Below, piece after piece: positions 35,577 to 45,007 of a stretch of 64,000 nucleotides of DNA (position 1 is its first letter; every line of letters starts with the position of its first letter). Location: NCBI GenBank assembly GCA_024743215.1, contig JANSWZ010000010.1, positions 124,001-188,000 on the forward strand. Reading direction: 5' to 3'. The notes under the pieces are model-generated. The model saw only the letters and a list, made by a program, of their open reading frames with translations. It was not told the origin of the DNA and did no database searches. Both the position numbers and the translations under genes were made by a program. The DNA comes from Alphaproteobacteria bacterium (GTDB taxonomy: Bacteria; Pseudomonadota; Alphaproteobacteria; Rhizobiales; GCA-2746425).

Positions 35577-36950
35577 TCAATAGGCGAAATCATCGAATAC
35601 CCGGTCGATGTTTCCGCCCCATTCTCCGTGGTATTTCCCGAGCATGATTTCAGCCGGTGTTTTTCCCGAAGCAACGGTTTCGTCAATCGGTGTGAGATAC
35701 TGGCCTTCATCAAACCCGGCACCATTCAACTGGCTGCGGCGTCTCAGACCCTGATGCGATAGCGTGACGACACGCTTGGCAACATCTAGCACTGTGCCAC
35801 GCCGGAACGGTGTGTTCAGAGCCGTTTTTGGAACGGTGTCACGCATGGTCTGACGTTCTTCATCTGTCCAGTCGGCCAGATAATCTTCTGTCTCGGCCAG
35901 CGTGTCTTCATCATAGAGCAGACCGACCCAGAAAGCTGGCAATGCGCAAATGCGCCGCCATGGGTTGCCATCAGCGCCGCGCATTTCCAGAAAGCTCTTG
36001 AGCCGTACGTCAGGAAAGACCGTCGAGAGATGATTTTTCCAGTCACCCTGCGTGACGGTTTCCTTTTCTGCACCAGCCGGACGCTTGCCGTTCATATATT
36101 CGCGGAATGTGATGCTGGTCGCATCGATATAGTTCACGCCGCGTTTGATGAAATACATTGGTATATCAAGAGCGTAGTCGACATATTGTTCAAAGCCGAA
36201 CCCCTGATCGAATGCAAATGGCATAAGGCCAGACCGGTTATTATCCACATCACGCCAGATTTCACCGCGATAGGACAGAAAACCGTTTGGCTTACTATCC
36301 AGAAACGGCGAATTGGCAAACAAGGCTGTCGCAACAGCTTGCAAAGACAACCCAACCCGAATTTTGCGAACCATGTCAGCTTCGCTTTCAAAGTCCAGAT
36401 TGACCTGAATGGTGCATGTGCGATGCATCATATCAAGACCGTGTGTCCCCACCTTTGGCATGTAATTGCGCATGATATTATAGCGCGATTTCGGCATTTG
36501 CGGCGTCTCTTCCAAACTCCATTTTGGACTGGCACCCAGGCCCAAAAACCCGATTCCCAATGCATCAGAGATTTCCCGCACATGGGCCAGATGTCCATGA
36601 ACTTCGCGGCAGGTTTGGTGCAGTGTTTCCAGCGGAGCGCCGGAAAGCTCAAACTGCCCACCTGGCTCCAACGAAATGGCACCGCCGCCGACAGGGTCGA
36701 TCAGACCAATAATATGCTCATGGTCATAAATGCCTTCCCAGTCCAGATTGGCTTTCATGCCATCCAACAGGGCTTTCACACCGCGCTCACCCTCATAGGG
36801 AACGGGTGAGTAGTCCTCGGTATAGAAGCCAAATTTCTCGTGCTCGGTGCCAATGCGCCAGGCCTCTTTCGGCTTGCAGCCTTCGCTCAGCGCTTCTATG
36901 AGCGCAGCACGGCCCTCAAGGGGTGTATCGTCAGCTGTATCCCGGGCCAT
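35577..36950 (-). CDS. gshA: Glutamate-cysteine ligase (plant/alphaproteobacterial type)
   Basis: A 457-residue ligase for the first step of glutathione synthesis, joining glutamate and cysteine with ATP. Family features are WRIGTEHEKFGF, SLEPGGQFELSGAPLETLHQT, MPKVGTHGLDMMHRTCTIQVNLD, SYRGEIWRDVDNNRSG and FLEMRGADGNPWRRICALPAFWVGLLYD. The length is normal. It lies downstream of rsmE with a 65-base gap, an order I recognise from rhizobial genomes, and upstream of fosX. Confidence 0.93.
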   Translation of the reverse strand: MARDTADDTPLEGRAALIEALSEGCKPKEAWRIGTEHEKFGFYTEDYSPVPYEGERGVKALLDGMKANLDWEGIYDHEHIIGLIDPVGGGAISLEPGGQFELSGAPLETLHQTCREVHGHLAHVREISDALGIGFLGLGASPKWSLEETPQMPKSRYNIMRNYMPKVGTHGLDMMHRTCTIQVNLDFESEADMVRKIRVGLSLQAVATALFANSPFLDSKPNGFLSYRGEIWRDVDNNRSGLMPFAFDQGFGFEQYVDYALDIPMYFIKRGVNYIDATSITFREYMNGKRPAGAEKETVTQGDWKNHLSTVFPDVRLKSFLEMRGADGNPWRRICALPAFWVGLLYDEDTLAETEDYLADWTDEERQTMRDTVPKTALNTPFRRGTVLDVAKRVVTLSHQGLRRRSQLNGAGFDEGQYLTPIDETVASGKTPAEIMLGKYHGEWGGNIDRVFDDFAY

Positions 36951-37015
36951 ATGCCGAATTCCTTATTGCCAAAGCGGCGCGACCATACTGCGCGATTGCA
37001 GAGAATGGCAACCCT

Positions 37016-37768
37016 TTATCGGTAATCACCGATAAAAGCCTGAACGACAGCCATTGCAGCCACTGCGGCGGTATCGGCCCGCAGAATTCTGGGGCCAAGT
37101 GAAAGCACGTGAACAAAGGGTTTGCCAACAAGGAACTGGCGTTCTTCCTCGGTAAATCCGCCCTCCGGCCCAATCAGGATCGCAAGCGGTCGCCCGTCAA
37201 GAGATTGCAACGCCTTCAGGCCATCTGAACCTTCAACCAATTCATCGCAAAAGATAAGCGCGCGATCAGCTTGCTCTGACGCCCAATTATCCAGCAATGT
37301 CTCAAGAGTAATCAGTTCCTTGAGCGCTGGCACAGATAAAATACCGCACTGTTCCGCTGCTTCCACAAGATTGGCCGCCATCCGCTCGCTATTGAGTTTC
37401 TGCACCTGAGTGTAGCGGGTGATAACCGGTTGCAGTTGACCGGCACCCATTTCAACTGCTTTTTGTGCCATGTAATCCAGCCTCGCCTGCTTCAGAGGCG
37501 CAAAGCACAGCATTAGGTCATATGGCTCAGGTTGAGGTCGAAGCAGCTCTCTGGGAACCAGCAGGCAGGCCTTACGCCCGGTTGGCTGAATATCGGCTCG
37601 CCATTCACCGTCTCTGCCATTGAATAGCAAAACCGGGTCTCCAGCTTTCAATCGCAGCACATTCAGCAGATAATTCGACTTGCCGCGATCAGCCTCAATG
37701 GCCACATCGGCAACAAGGTCCTCATCCACATACAGCCGTTTGGTCCGAAAATCGTAGCGTTCGCCCAT
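37016..37768 (-). CDS. rsmE: 16S rRNA (uracil1498-N3)-methyltransferase
   Basis: A 250-residue SPOUT methyltransferase. The N-terminal PUA-like part has YLLNVLRLKAGDPVLLFNG. The C-terminal knotted domain has the motifs KAVEMGAG, QCGILSVPAL, AILIGPEGGFTEEE and LSLGPRILRADTAAVAA, the SAM-binding trefoil knot of RsmE. It methylates U1498 of 16S rRNA in assembled 30S subunits. The ATG at 37768 gives MGERYDF; the ORF upstream to 37810 adds unrelated residues. Confidence 0.93.
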   Translation of the reverse strand: MGERYDFRTKRLYVDEDLVADVAIEADRGKSNYLLNVLRLKAGDPVLLFNGRDGEWRADIQPTGRKACLLVPRELLRPQPEPYDLMLCFAPLKQARLDYMAQKAVEMGAGQLQPVITRYTQVQKLNSERMAANLVEAAEQCGILSVPALKELITLETLLDNWASEQADRALIFCDELVEGSDGLKALQSLDGRPLAILIGPEGGFTEEERQFLVGKPFVHVLSLGPRILRADTAAVAAMAVVQAFIGDYR

Positions 37769-37880
37769 TGGTCTCTTTCTTGACGCGGTGGTAAATTGGG
37801 TGACACACACAGACAGGTCAGGTCAACTTTTTCGAATCGCGGTGCCAGACTCAGATGCAGACACAGATGCAGGGTAATCC

Positions 37881-39470
37881 ATGAGCAAGACAGATAGTTT
37901 GCCCGGATCGGGCTCGCAGGACAGCAATGTGGCGGAGTTTTCTGTCACAGAAATTTCTGCAGCTTTGAAGCGCACAGTCGAAGACACTTATGGCTATGTG
38001 CGGGTGCGCGGCGAGATTTCCGGCTATCGTGGGCCGCATTCCTCGGGTCACGCCTATTTCTCGATGAAAGATGACCGGGCGCGTCTGGAAGCTGTGATCT
38101 GGCGTGGCGTGTTCTCAAAACTGAAAATCCGCCCCGAAGAGGGCATGGAGGTCATTGCCACCGGCAAGCTGACCACCTATCCCGGCTCGTCCAAATATCA
38201 GATTGTCATCGAGCGGATTGAACCGGCAGGCGTTGGCGCGCTGATGGCGCTTCTGGAAGAACGCCGCAAAAAACTCGCCGCCGAAGGCTTGTTCGACAAT
38301 GAGCGCAAGCAGGCTATTCCATTCCTGCCAAAAACCATCGGCGTCGTTACATCGCCGACGGGTGCCGTCATCCGCGATATTCTACACCGACTGCGAGACA
38401 GGTTTCCAACCCATGTGCTGGTCTGGCCTGTACGTGTGCAGGGCGAAACAAGCGGGCGTGAGGTTGCAGCAGCCATCAACGGTTTCAATCAACTGGACGG
38501 ATCGAGCATATCAAGACCCGATTTGTTGATCGTCGCTCGCGGTGGCGGCAGTCTGGAAGATCTCTGGGGTTTCAACGATGAGGCTGTTGTCAGGGCCGTT
38601 GCTGCCTCAACAATTCCGATCATTTCCGCTGTTGGTCACGAAACCGACTGGACGCTGATTGACCATGTCGCTGATCACCGTGCGCCCACCCCAACAGGGG
38701 CAGCCGAAAGGGCGGTGCCAGTTCGGCATGATTTGGAAAATACGGTCGCCACACTGAATTTGCGCAATGTGCAGGCCATGCAAAGAAGTCTGGATCAGCA
38801 GCGCAACGCACTGCGCAGTCTGGCGCGTGCCATGCCGGCGCTGGACAGCCTGTTCGGCATGCCGCGGCAACGCTATGACACCGCCGCGCAACGCCTGACA
38901 TCAAGCCTGTCCGCCAACACCACAGCCCATCGCACACGCTTCATCAAGGCCGGCAGCCAGGTCAGTCCACGCATGCTGGCCATCCATTTTGCCCGTGCCA
39001 AGGACCGCAAGTCCCAGGCCACTCTGCGACTCGGGACCATCATGGCAAGGATCGTTGAACGCCGACGCGAAAACTGGCGGCGTGTTAGCGCATTAAAACC
39101 TGATGTGCTTTCGCGTCAGATTGCGCTCGGTAGAACCGCGCTTGATGATCGTAAGGCCAGAATGGACCGGGCCTTTGTCAGCAGTTTCAGAAGAGTGTCA
39201 CAAAAGCTGGATGGTCAGGCGCAATTGCTGAAACTGGTTTCCTATCAAAGCGTTTTGCAGCGCGGATTTGCGCTTGTACGTGATGGAGAGGGCCAGCCTA
39301 TCAGGGCTGCGTCCCAAACCAGTATGCAGCAGCACATTTCTCTGGAATTTGCAGATGGCAGGGTTGCAGCTGTCGTTCAGGACGGGGCAGCAGCAGCGCA
39401 GATGCCAAAGCCGAAGCCCAAAAAAGCAGCGCCGACAAAACCGCCCGGAAATCAAGGTAGTTTGTTCTAG
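37881..39470 (+). CDS. xseA: Exodeoxyribonuclease VII large subunit
   Basis: A 529-residue large subunit of ExoVII. An N-terminal OB fold (EFSVTEISAALKRTVEDTYGYVRVRGEISGY) is followed by the catalytic domain with IGVVTSPTGAVIRDILHRL, DLLIVARGGGSLEDLWGFNDE and ISAVGHETDWTLIDHVADHRAPTPT, then a coiled-coil region and a C-terminal extension rich in Pro/Lys/Ala. With XseB it degrades single-stranded DNA in repair. No xseB is adjacent. The start follows a region without a strong ribosome site; the family N-terminus fits well at 37881. Confidence 0.93.
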   Translation: MSKTDSLPGSGSQDSNVAEFSVTEISAALKRTVEDTYGYVRVRGEISGYRGPHSSGHAYFSMKDDRARLEAVIWRGVFSKLKIRPEEGMEVIATGKLTTYPGSSKYQIVIERIEPAGVGALMALLEERRKKLAAEGLFDNERKQAIPFLPKTIGVVTSPTGAVIRDILHRLRDRFPTHVLVWPVRVQGETSGREVAAAINGFNQLDGSSISRPDLLIVARGGGSLEDLWGFNDEAVVRAVAASTIPIISAVGHETDWTLIDHVADHRAPTPTGAAERAVPVRHDLENTVATLNLRNVQAMQRSLDQQRNALRSLARAMPALDSLFGMPRQRYDTAAQRLTSSLSANTTAHRTRFIKAGSQVSPRMLAIHFARAKDRKSQATLRLGTIMARIVERRRENWRRVSALKPDVLSRQIALGRTALDDRKARMDRAFVSSFRRVSQKLDGQAQLLKLVSYQSVLQRGFALVRDGEGQPIRAASQTSMQQHISLEFADGRVAAVVQDGAAAAQMPKPKPKKAAPTKPPGNQGSLF

Positions 39471-39607
39471 GGTCGGTTCTTGTAACCACTACAAAACGGC
39501 GGCCAATAGGGTGATGGTTTAGGGGAACAGTTTTGCCTGTCCATACCAGCGCCTTGCAAGCCAGCCGGCGGTTCAATCACTGACAAATCACCCATGGCGT
39601 CAGACGC

Positions 39608-40228
39608 CTATTCCCATCCGTAGTTAAAACTCACGCTGATGCGGTCATCATCTGCCATGTTGAGCGGTACTTCATGGCGCAGCCAGCTTTCCCAGAGCAG
39701 CACATCGCCGACCTTGGGCGCGACATAAATGAAGCTGCGCAATTCGTTGCGGGCCTTGGGCTTGCGGCCAGGTGCTGCCATCATCATCGGCAAGCGCGGG
39801 TCCTCAAATTTAATGGCGCTGGCGCCATCGGGCATGGAAATATAAGTTGTGCCGCTGATAACGCTGTGGGGGTGGATATGGGAGGTGTGCACACCGCCCG
39901 TCGGCAAAATGTTGATCCACAACGAATCCAATTTGATCTTCTTGTCGCCGAGGTCGAACTGCAAATCCTTGGCAAAGGCGGCCACATGCTTGTCCAGCGC
40001 TTTCACCAAATCCTCGAATACCGGAAACCGCCATGGCAAATCAGCCAGCGAAGCGTAGCTGGTGTAGCCAGGAAAGTCATTTTCCTCACACCAGTTTTGG
40101 CCCGCTTCATCATCCACGGCTATCGAGAGGCATGAAGCTTCCAGCTCTGCCGCATCCGGCGACTTGCCGAATTCAGACAGAGGCGCACGGTAAAGGCGGG
40201 TGACGAAAAGTGAATCGATTTTTGACAT
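39608..40228 (-). CDS. TIGR02466 family protein, 2OG-Fe(II) oxygenase-like
   Basis: A 206-residue cupin/double-stranded-beta-helix protein. LWINILPTGGVHTSHIHPHSVISGTTYISMP and VGDVLLWESWLRHEVPLN are the conserved TIGR02466 segments; the His residues in HTSHIHPH and RHEVP are candidate iron ligands. Members are annotated as putative 2-oxoglutarate-dependent hydroxylases with unknown substrates, frequent in marine bacteria and cyanophage. Single gene, convergent with xseA across 137 bases in which I see no gene. Confidence 0.85.
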   Translation of the reverse strand: MSKIDSLFVTRLYRAPLSEFGKSPDAAELEASCLSIAVDDEAGQNWCEENDFPGYTSYASLADLPWRFPVFEDLVKALDKHVAAFAKDLQFDLGDKKIKLDSLWINILPTGGVHTSHIHPHSVISGTTYISMPDGASAIKFEDPRLPMMMAAPGRKPKARNELRSFIYVAPKVGDVLLWESWLRHEVPLNMADDDRISVSFNYGWE

Positions 40229-40327
40229 GGCTCACCATAACGCTGCGCGCAAAGAAGGGCGAGCGTCAATTGCCGCTCTGTCTACAGATAAAACGCGTTC
40301 CATGAACCGATTTAATTCACGCGGCTT

Positions 40328-40879
40328 TCAGGCGCTTTCGTCGGAGTAAGGCGTGGTTAGTCGGACACCGTTTAATGTGTGCGTGCAGCAGGCACAAAAA
40401 GGCCGCATATTGTCTGGAGTCAGTTCGACATCAACGACAGCCAGTTTATTGTCGTCATCGACATACAGCCCACTGAAATAGGAGCTTTCGCCGATCCGGA
40501 CAAAGCTGCTTCCATCTGACAAGTCGGAGGCGACAAGCCAGCTTATCGGTTCTTCATGGTCCAGTCGTGATACAGCTTCGCTGCGCACTTCATCCCAGTT
40601 TTTTCCAACGCGCGAAAGCAGGAATTTGAAAAGCGGAGTGTAATCAAATCCATGTCGCTGACCGGAGTGCATCGACTGGTTCTTTGACTGGTTTTTCGCA
40701 GCAGCCTTCGTGTTGCGCTCCCATTTGGATTTTGATCCTGATCCATGTCTCACGCCATGGGTTCTTGTGTTGACGGACCGGTAAAGCGGCTTTTTATGCT
40801 GTCTCATGGTCGCAGTTTGCATGTGTTGTGCGCCCTGATCAAGCCAATCAATTTCGGTCAGACTTGGATAATCCGGCAT
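40328..40879 (-). CDS. Hypothetical protein
   Basis: A 183-residue protein. The first 75 residues are basic and low in complexity (HGVRHGSGSKSKWERNTKAA). The rest looks globular, with FDYTPLFKFLLSRVGKNWDEV and a CACC pair near the C-terminus (FCACCTHTLNGVRLT). No recognised family; it vaguely recalls uncharacterised proteins with an LKRFLxxRVGxxWDxV motif. No convincing ribosome site precedes 40879, so the true start could be Met20 or Met25. Divergent from the secreted protein that follows. Confidence 0.6.
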   Translation of the reverse strand: MPDYPSLTEIDWLDQGAQHMQTATMRQHKKPLYRSVNTRTHGVRHGSGSKSKWERNTKAAAKNQSKNQSMHSGQRHGFDYTPLFKFLLSRVGKNWDEVRSEAVSRLDHEEPISWLVASDLSDGSSFVRIGESSYFSGLYVDDDNKLAVVDVELTPDNMRPFCACCTHTLNGVRLTTPYSDESA

Positions 40880-40950
40880 TCATCGAGTTGAAAAAATGGC
40901 AGGGATTGACCTTGGACCAATGCTGACCAATGGTGTTGACCTGAGAGAGT

Positions 40951-41382
40951 ATGGGGATCGCATTGAGACACTTGACCAAATCTGTATGCGCCCTGCTTTT
41001 GATATCTGCCTCAGCTATCTCGGCATACGGTCAGGAAACCGCAAAAAACTGCGTCTTTGTTTCAACGTTTTACTCCACGATCACAACAGAGTTTGACACC
41101 AAATGTGAGACCACATCTTTGGTCGTTACAGCTGAAGTTCCGTCTGTGTTTGGTGGTGGCGATATGAAAGTTCGATCCAGAATATGCATCGAAAACCTGA
41201 ATGGGAAGTGGGACTGCGGGTCCAACACTTATGACAGCGGGGACAAGCAAGTGTATTGGATATGCAATCCAACCGGGCGTGTCATCTTCGACGCCACCTT
41301 GGCGAATGGCAGTGAATACAAAGGCTGCCTTCGCAACTACAACAAGGAAAAACCCTTTAGCTGGAGATTTTTCTCTCGGTAA
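40951..41382 (+). CDS. Small secreted cysteine-containing protein
   Basis: A 143-residue protein with a classical signal peptide (SVCALLLISASAISAYG, cleavage near YGQE). The mature 115 residues have six Cys, suggesting disulfides, and no recognised domain. It sits only a few bases upstream of a MORN-repeat protein whose C-terminal domain is also Cys-rich, so the two may work together in the periplasm. That pairing is inferred from spacing only. Confidence 0.65.
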   Translation: MGIALRHLTKSVCALLLISASAISAYGQETAKNCVFVSTFYSTITTEFDTKCETTSLVVTAEVPSVFGGGDMKVRSRICIENLNGKWDCGSNTYDSGDKQVYWICNPTGRVIFDATLANGSEYKGCLRNYNKEKPFSWRFFSR

Positions 41383-41385
41383 AGA

Positions 41386-43020
41386 GTGAAGCATTATATT
41401 TCGAATATGAAGCAAAAACCCATTCCAGTTGACCTAGTCCTGCTTAGCCAAACGATTTTGAAGGGCATCAATCCAAGAGATAAAAAAGCGGTTAGTCGGA
41501 AGAAGAATGAAATATTCCAACAGGCCAGTATGCAATTGCATCAAGCAGGCCTGGAGGGCATGGAATATGGCAATGAGCTGTCAAAGCTTGATGCGATTGT
41601 TGCAAAAATTCTAGCCAAGAAGATCGCGAATTTAGCTGCCGCTACCAAGGTCCAACAATATGGGGATGCAACCCATACGGGGGTATTGGTTTCGGAAAAG
41701 CGCTTTGGTCAGGGAAAGACTGTCTGGCCGGACGGGACAACTGAACAGGGACTGTTCAATCATGACGCTTTGAATGGCGCTGGAAAGCAGAGCTTTCCAG
41801 ATGGAACCCACAAAAAAGGAACTTTTGTTGACGGAGTTCTTCATGGCCAGGGCAAGCATGCTCAAGACAATGGAGTGTTTTGGAGCGGCCAATTTGAAGA
41901 CGGTGAACTGACAATGGGAGTCATGCGATTTCCCAATGGCACCTCAAAACAGGGAACCTTCAAAGATTTGCAATTGCACGGTGTCGGGGAGTGGGACCTT
42001 GGGGACGGGCGGCGCTTCCTCGGCATGTTTAAGGATGGAACACCGGACGAGGGCATTATCGAACATGACAATGGCAAACAAGAAAGAGTCCGTTATGACG
42101 GGAAAAAATTTGTTGTCATCAAAGCCAGAAAAACCAAGACAAAGGGCCGTAGCTTTGCCAAGCGTTTAACCTATGCGGCGATTTTCATTGTGGCACTCGT
42201 ATCCGGTACGCAATGGTACTTTGGAAATTTCGAAGACTTTGATGCCATTGGTTTCCTTGAAAATCCGATGATTGCAGCACGACATCTGGTGACCAACCCA
42301 GAAGACTTGCTGGACCAGGCCCAGGCAGAACTCTCAACTTTGCCTGAGCAAGCTGTTTCCCGTTCTTCCAATATTGCGCCACCAGAAAATTCGCGATCTA
42401 CCGCTGCCGTAGCTCTGAGCATAGCCGAGGCAAGTCAAAGCGTCGTGGAAGACATGCAAAATATTTGCGGTCTGAATACTGCCAGTACAATCATTCAGAC
42501 AACAACGGCATCGACTTCAAGTGGCCACTACGCAGAAGCTGCCTTCTGCTGTGAGGGGGAAGCCATATGCCAACCGGATCCTTCCAATTTGCCTAACTTG
42601 TCGTTTGATCAGGACAAGTATGTTGTGACGGAAAATAATGATCGCTTGAGCGGTCCATACAAACTTCGGAAGCGCGGTATTCTTGCAAATCGTTACGTCA
42701 GGAACGGCAATTGCCTTTATGATCCTTATTCCATGCTCGTTGTTCTTGAAGTTGGCTCACAATGCGATGATGACGACGATGTCTGGACCTTTGAAATTAT
42801 CCGCGATGACAATCAAACACCAATTCAAATTGCCGCGTTTCAACATGTCTGGGATCGCATCGAATGGCGAAAGACGCAACGCTGCGGCAGCAGTTATGGC
42901 ACTGAAATTGGAGAGAAATTGACAAAAACCTATGACCTCGACCTGGAGTTGATTTCTCAAGAGAGAGAAGGCGCAACAAAGGCGGTAGAGAGCTTTTCGC
43001 TTTGTTTAAACAGCAATTGA
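41386..43020 (+). CDS. MORN-repeat protein with one transmembrane segment and Cys-rich periplasmic domain
   Basis: A 544-residue protein (537 if the ATG at 41407 is used instead of the GTG at 41386). Residues 85-235 hold about six MORN-type repeats (for example RFGQGKTVWPDGTTEQGLF and GVGEWDLGDGRRFLGMFKDG). A single span (LTYAAIFIVALVSGTQWYF, about 260-278) follows, so the repeats would face the cytoplasm. The C-terminal 250 residues are periplasmic with several Cys (CCEGEAICQ, CLYDPYS, CDDDDD), unassigned. MORN repeats often bind membrane lipids or scaffold proteins. Next genes upstream and downstream are a secreted protein and a lone receiver domain. Confidence 0.78.
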   Translation: MKHYISNMKQKPIPVDLVLLSQTILKGINPRDKKAVSRKKNEIFQQASMQLHQAGLEGMEYGNELSKLDAIVAKILAKKIANLAAATKVQQYGDATHTGVLVSEKRFGQGKTVWPDGTTEQGLFNHDALNGAGKQSFPDGTHKKGTFVDGVLHGQGKHAQDNGVFWSGQFEDGELTMGVMRFPNGTSKQGTFKDLQLHGVGEWDLGDGRRFLGMFKDGTPDEGIIEHDNGKQERVRYDGKKFVVIKARKTKTKGRSFAKRLTYAAIFIVALVSGTQWYFGNFEDFDAIGFLENPMIAARHLVTNPEDLLDQAQAELSTLPEQAVSRSSNIAPPENSRSTAAVALSIAEASQSVVEDMQNICGLNTASTIIQTTTASTSSGHYAEAAFCCEGEAICQPDPSNLPNLSFDQDKYVVTENNDRLSGPYKLRKRGILANRYVRNGNCLYDPYSMLVVLEVGSQCDDDDDVWTFEIIRDDNQTPIQIAAFQHVWDRIEWRKTQRCGSSYGTEIGEKLTKTYDLDLELISQEREGATKAVESFSLCLNSN

Positions 43021-43128
43021 GAAGGCGCAGATGTGATGTGCGGGCTGGCAATTCCTGAATAAGACTTTGCCGAACGGCGCCGCATTTCCAGAAGCTCGGC
43101 ACGATCTTGGAGCCTACAGAACTCTGTT

Positions 43129-43542
43129 ATGAAAAAAGCCCCTCATCTTTACCCGATCCTGGTGTTGGAAGACGATCTGGAAGTTGCTGCAAAACTATTG
43201 CAGGCCTTTCACCGCATGGAACCTTATCTGGCGCCTTTCGATCTTGATGTAACTTTGTTGTCGACATGCGACTCTGTCCAGCGGTTGGTGAACGAGGTTT
43301 CTGATCGACACTATGACGTCATAGTTCTGGACCGCGATTGCAAGGCAGCGGGGTCTTTCCATATTTTGGATTTTGACCGCTTTGGCAAGGAAAACATCAT
43401 ATCAATTTCGTCAACGCCTGAATGGAATCGCAGTGCCCAAGCCAGTGGAATTCGGCACATAATTCCGAAGAGTTTCAACCAGCTTGATAAGTTTGCCAGT
43501 GACGTTGCTGAAAGAGTACTCGAGCTCCTCAAATCAAAATAG
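43129..43542 (+). CDS. Single-domain response-regulator receiver protein
   Basis: A 137-residue REC domain without an output domain. The acidic pair is in VLEDDLEV, the phospho-acceptor Asp in VIVLDRD, the conserved Ser/Thr in ISISSTP and the Lys in IIPKSF. Such proteins relay phosphate or act by protein contact. No kinase is adjacent. It lies 108 bases after the MORN gene on the same strand. The 258 bases downstream, up to the convergent methyltransferase gene, contain no convincing gene. Confidence 0.82.
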   Translation: MKKAPHLYPILVLEDDLEVAAKLLQAFHRMEPYLAPFDLDVTLLSTCDSVQRLVNEVSDRHYDVIVLDRDCKAAGSFHILDFDRFGKENIISISSTPEWNRSAQASGIRHIIPKSFNQLDKFASDVAERVLELLKSK

Positions 43543-43800
43543 CATCGCCAAACTGCCTTCGCCATTTCCAATTTGTCCGGAAAGGAATCTCTATCGGGAG
43601 ATTTCGATCGAAGCGTCTCATAGATGTAAACGTGAAACCAGCCTGCAGCGTCTTTTTCAGTCAATACCTTGTATATTCTCTGGGTGGCGACGCTGCTCCC
43701 AAGTATGATCATGCTGATAAGATATTCAGATCTTGTTGGTCGGCTGGTATTCAAGGTGTCTCGACATCCCAAAAACGCGTGCGCGCTTGCACAGTGAATT

Positions 43801-44412
43801 TCAGACATTGACGACCAATGTGACTGCTGGCCCGTTACACGGAACTTGTCTTATTGATTTGACGGCACAGTCATGCAGGGTTTTGATTACCAATTCAGGA
43901 TCGAGGAATTTTCCAGTCCCGCGCAACGACACTGCGGTTCGCATTGCGCGCCCCGTAAGACCTGAACAGCATTTATCCGCGCAAAAAACGATGCATATAT
44001 GACCATCGGGTTTGGTTATACGAACGAGCTCAGCAATTGCCTTCGTCGTATTTCGAGTTGTCTCCAGAGCCCAGGCACAAGTCACCAGATCATATTTTTG
44101 GTCAGTGCTTGGTATGAACTCTGCTGATGAATGCAACCGATGGATGTTTGGGATATCAAGCGTGCGCGATAAAAATTCGGAACAGGTGTCAAGCAGTGTC
44201 AAATCAATGTCGGATCCCACCAATTTCGTAATCTTGCGTGCCAGAGTGCCAGTTCCACAGCCAACGTCCAGAAGCTTGATGCTGGGTTTGACAAGGGCAT
44301 AGACCGCACCCTCGAATGCGCATTGCGCTTCGCCTCCGGCATATTTCAGCCAGCGTGCATGCAGCTTGTCGTAATTTGGTGCAATGCTGCCATACAGCTT
44401 ATGAATTGTCAT
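43801..44412 (-). CDS. Class I SAM-dependent methyltransferase
   Basis: A 203-residue enzyme starting MTIHKLYGSIAPNYDKLH. The SAM-binding motif I is IKLLDVGCGTGTLARKI, the acidic loop LTLLDTCSEF, motif II YDLVTCAWALETT, and post-II LVRITKPDGHICIVF. The pattern is that of small-molecule methyltransferases of the UbiE/Methyltransf_11 group. The ATG at 44412 is just after the upstream GNAT stop; the longer form from 44451 would overlap it. Substrate unknown. Probably cotranscribed with the GNAT gene. Confidence 0.8.
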   Translation of the reverse strand: MTIHKLYGSIAPNYDKLHARWLKYAGGEAQCAFEGAVYALVKPSIKLLDVGCGTGTLARKITKLVGSDIDLTLLDTCSEFLSRTLDIPNIHRLHSSAEFIPSTDQKYDLVTCAWALETTRNTTKAIAELVRITKPDGHICIVFCADKCCSGLTGRAMRTAVSLRGTGKFLDPELVIKTLHDCAVKSIRQVPCNGPAVTLVVNV

Positions 44413-44419
44413 TTGCGCG

Positions 44420-45007
44420 TCACAGGCTCTTGGCGAGCACAATCCATTCATTGTCGGATCGTGTGTATGTTGGTTTCAGGACTTTCCGTCGTTCAAGTTC
44501 GAAAAAACCCTCTCGTTGATAAAGACGAAGCGCAGGGTTGAGGTCACTTGTGATAATTGAAGCTTGAGAACAACCAGCCTGTTTGGCCAAGGTGTCGATG
44601 TGCTTCAGCAGGCTTTGGCCGATCCCGCGACCACGGAATGTTTCGTAAGTTGTAAGCACGTTGATGTACCAGGTCCCCGCGACCAGGTTTTCCAACTCCT
44701 GCAATGGAACAAGATGGTATGGCATAGACGCAGGGTCGAAGCTTTCGACGTGGTCCGGCAAGCGATATGCGATTGCCGCAGCCACAGGCATTCCATCTAT
44801 GTCTGCGATCAACGCATTGGTGTAGGAAAATCCGCCGGTCTCACGCTTTGCGCGGCGTACTCCAACATCAAAAACTGTTTCGCCCGCTTCTCGCATGCTT
44901 TCCCAAAGATCGAGCGGAAGGCCGTCTCCAGCAATGATGATCAGTCTGACAAGGTCCTCTGCGTCATTTTGTGTCGCCGGTCTGATGTTCAGGTTTTGGT
45001 ATGTCAT
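44420..45007 (-). CDS. GNAT family N-acetyltransferase
   Basis: A 195-residue acetyltransferase. IRPATQNDAEDLVRLI is the typical N-terminal strand-helix, GTWYINVLTTYETFRGRGIGQSLLKHI holds the acetyl-CoA-binding RGRGIG loop, and SIITSDLNPALRLYQREGFFELERR is the C-terminal GNAT signature. Substrate unknown. It starts at the ATG of MTYQNLNIRP and is followed by the methyltransferase with a seven-base gap, suggesting a two-gene operon. Confidence 0.87.
   Translation of the reverse strand: MTYQNLNIRPATQNDAEDLVRLIIIAGDGLPLDLWESMREAGETVFDVGVRRAKRETGGFSYTNALIADIDGMPVAAAIAYRLPDHVESFDPASMPYHLVPLQELENLVAGTWYINVLTTYETFRGRGIGQSLLKHIDTLAKQAGCSQASIITSDLNPALRLYQREGFFELERRKVLKPTYTRSDNEWIVLAKSL

Noticed and set aside
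43311-43808. Minus-strand ORF containing RIYKVLTEKD, which recalls the start of DUF952 proteins
   Set aside because: The similarity is very short, the rest does not fit, and most of the ORF is antisense to the receiver-domain gene. At best a tiny remnant in 43560-43800.
43801-44451. Longer methyltransferase starting at 44451
   Set aside because: It would overlap the GNAT gene by 32 bases and add residues without family similarity; the ATG at 44412 fits better.
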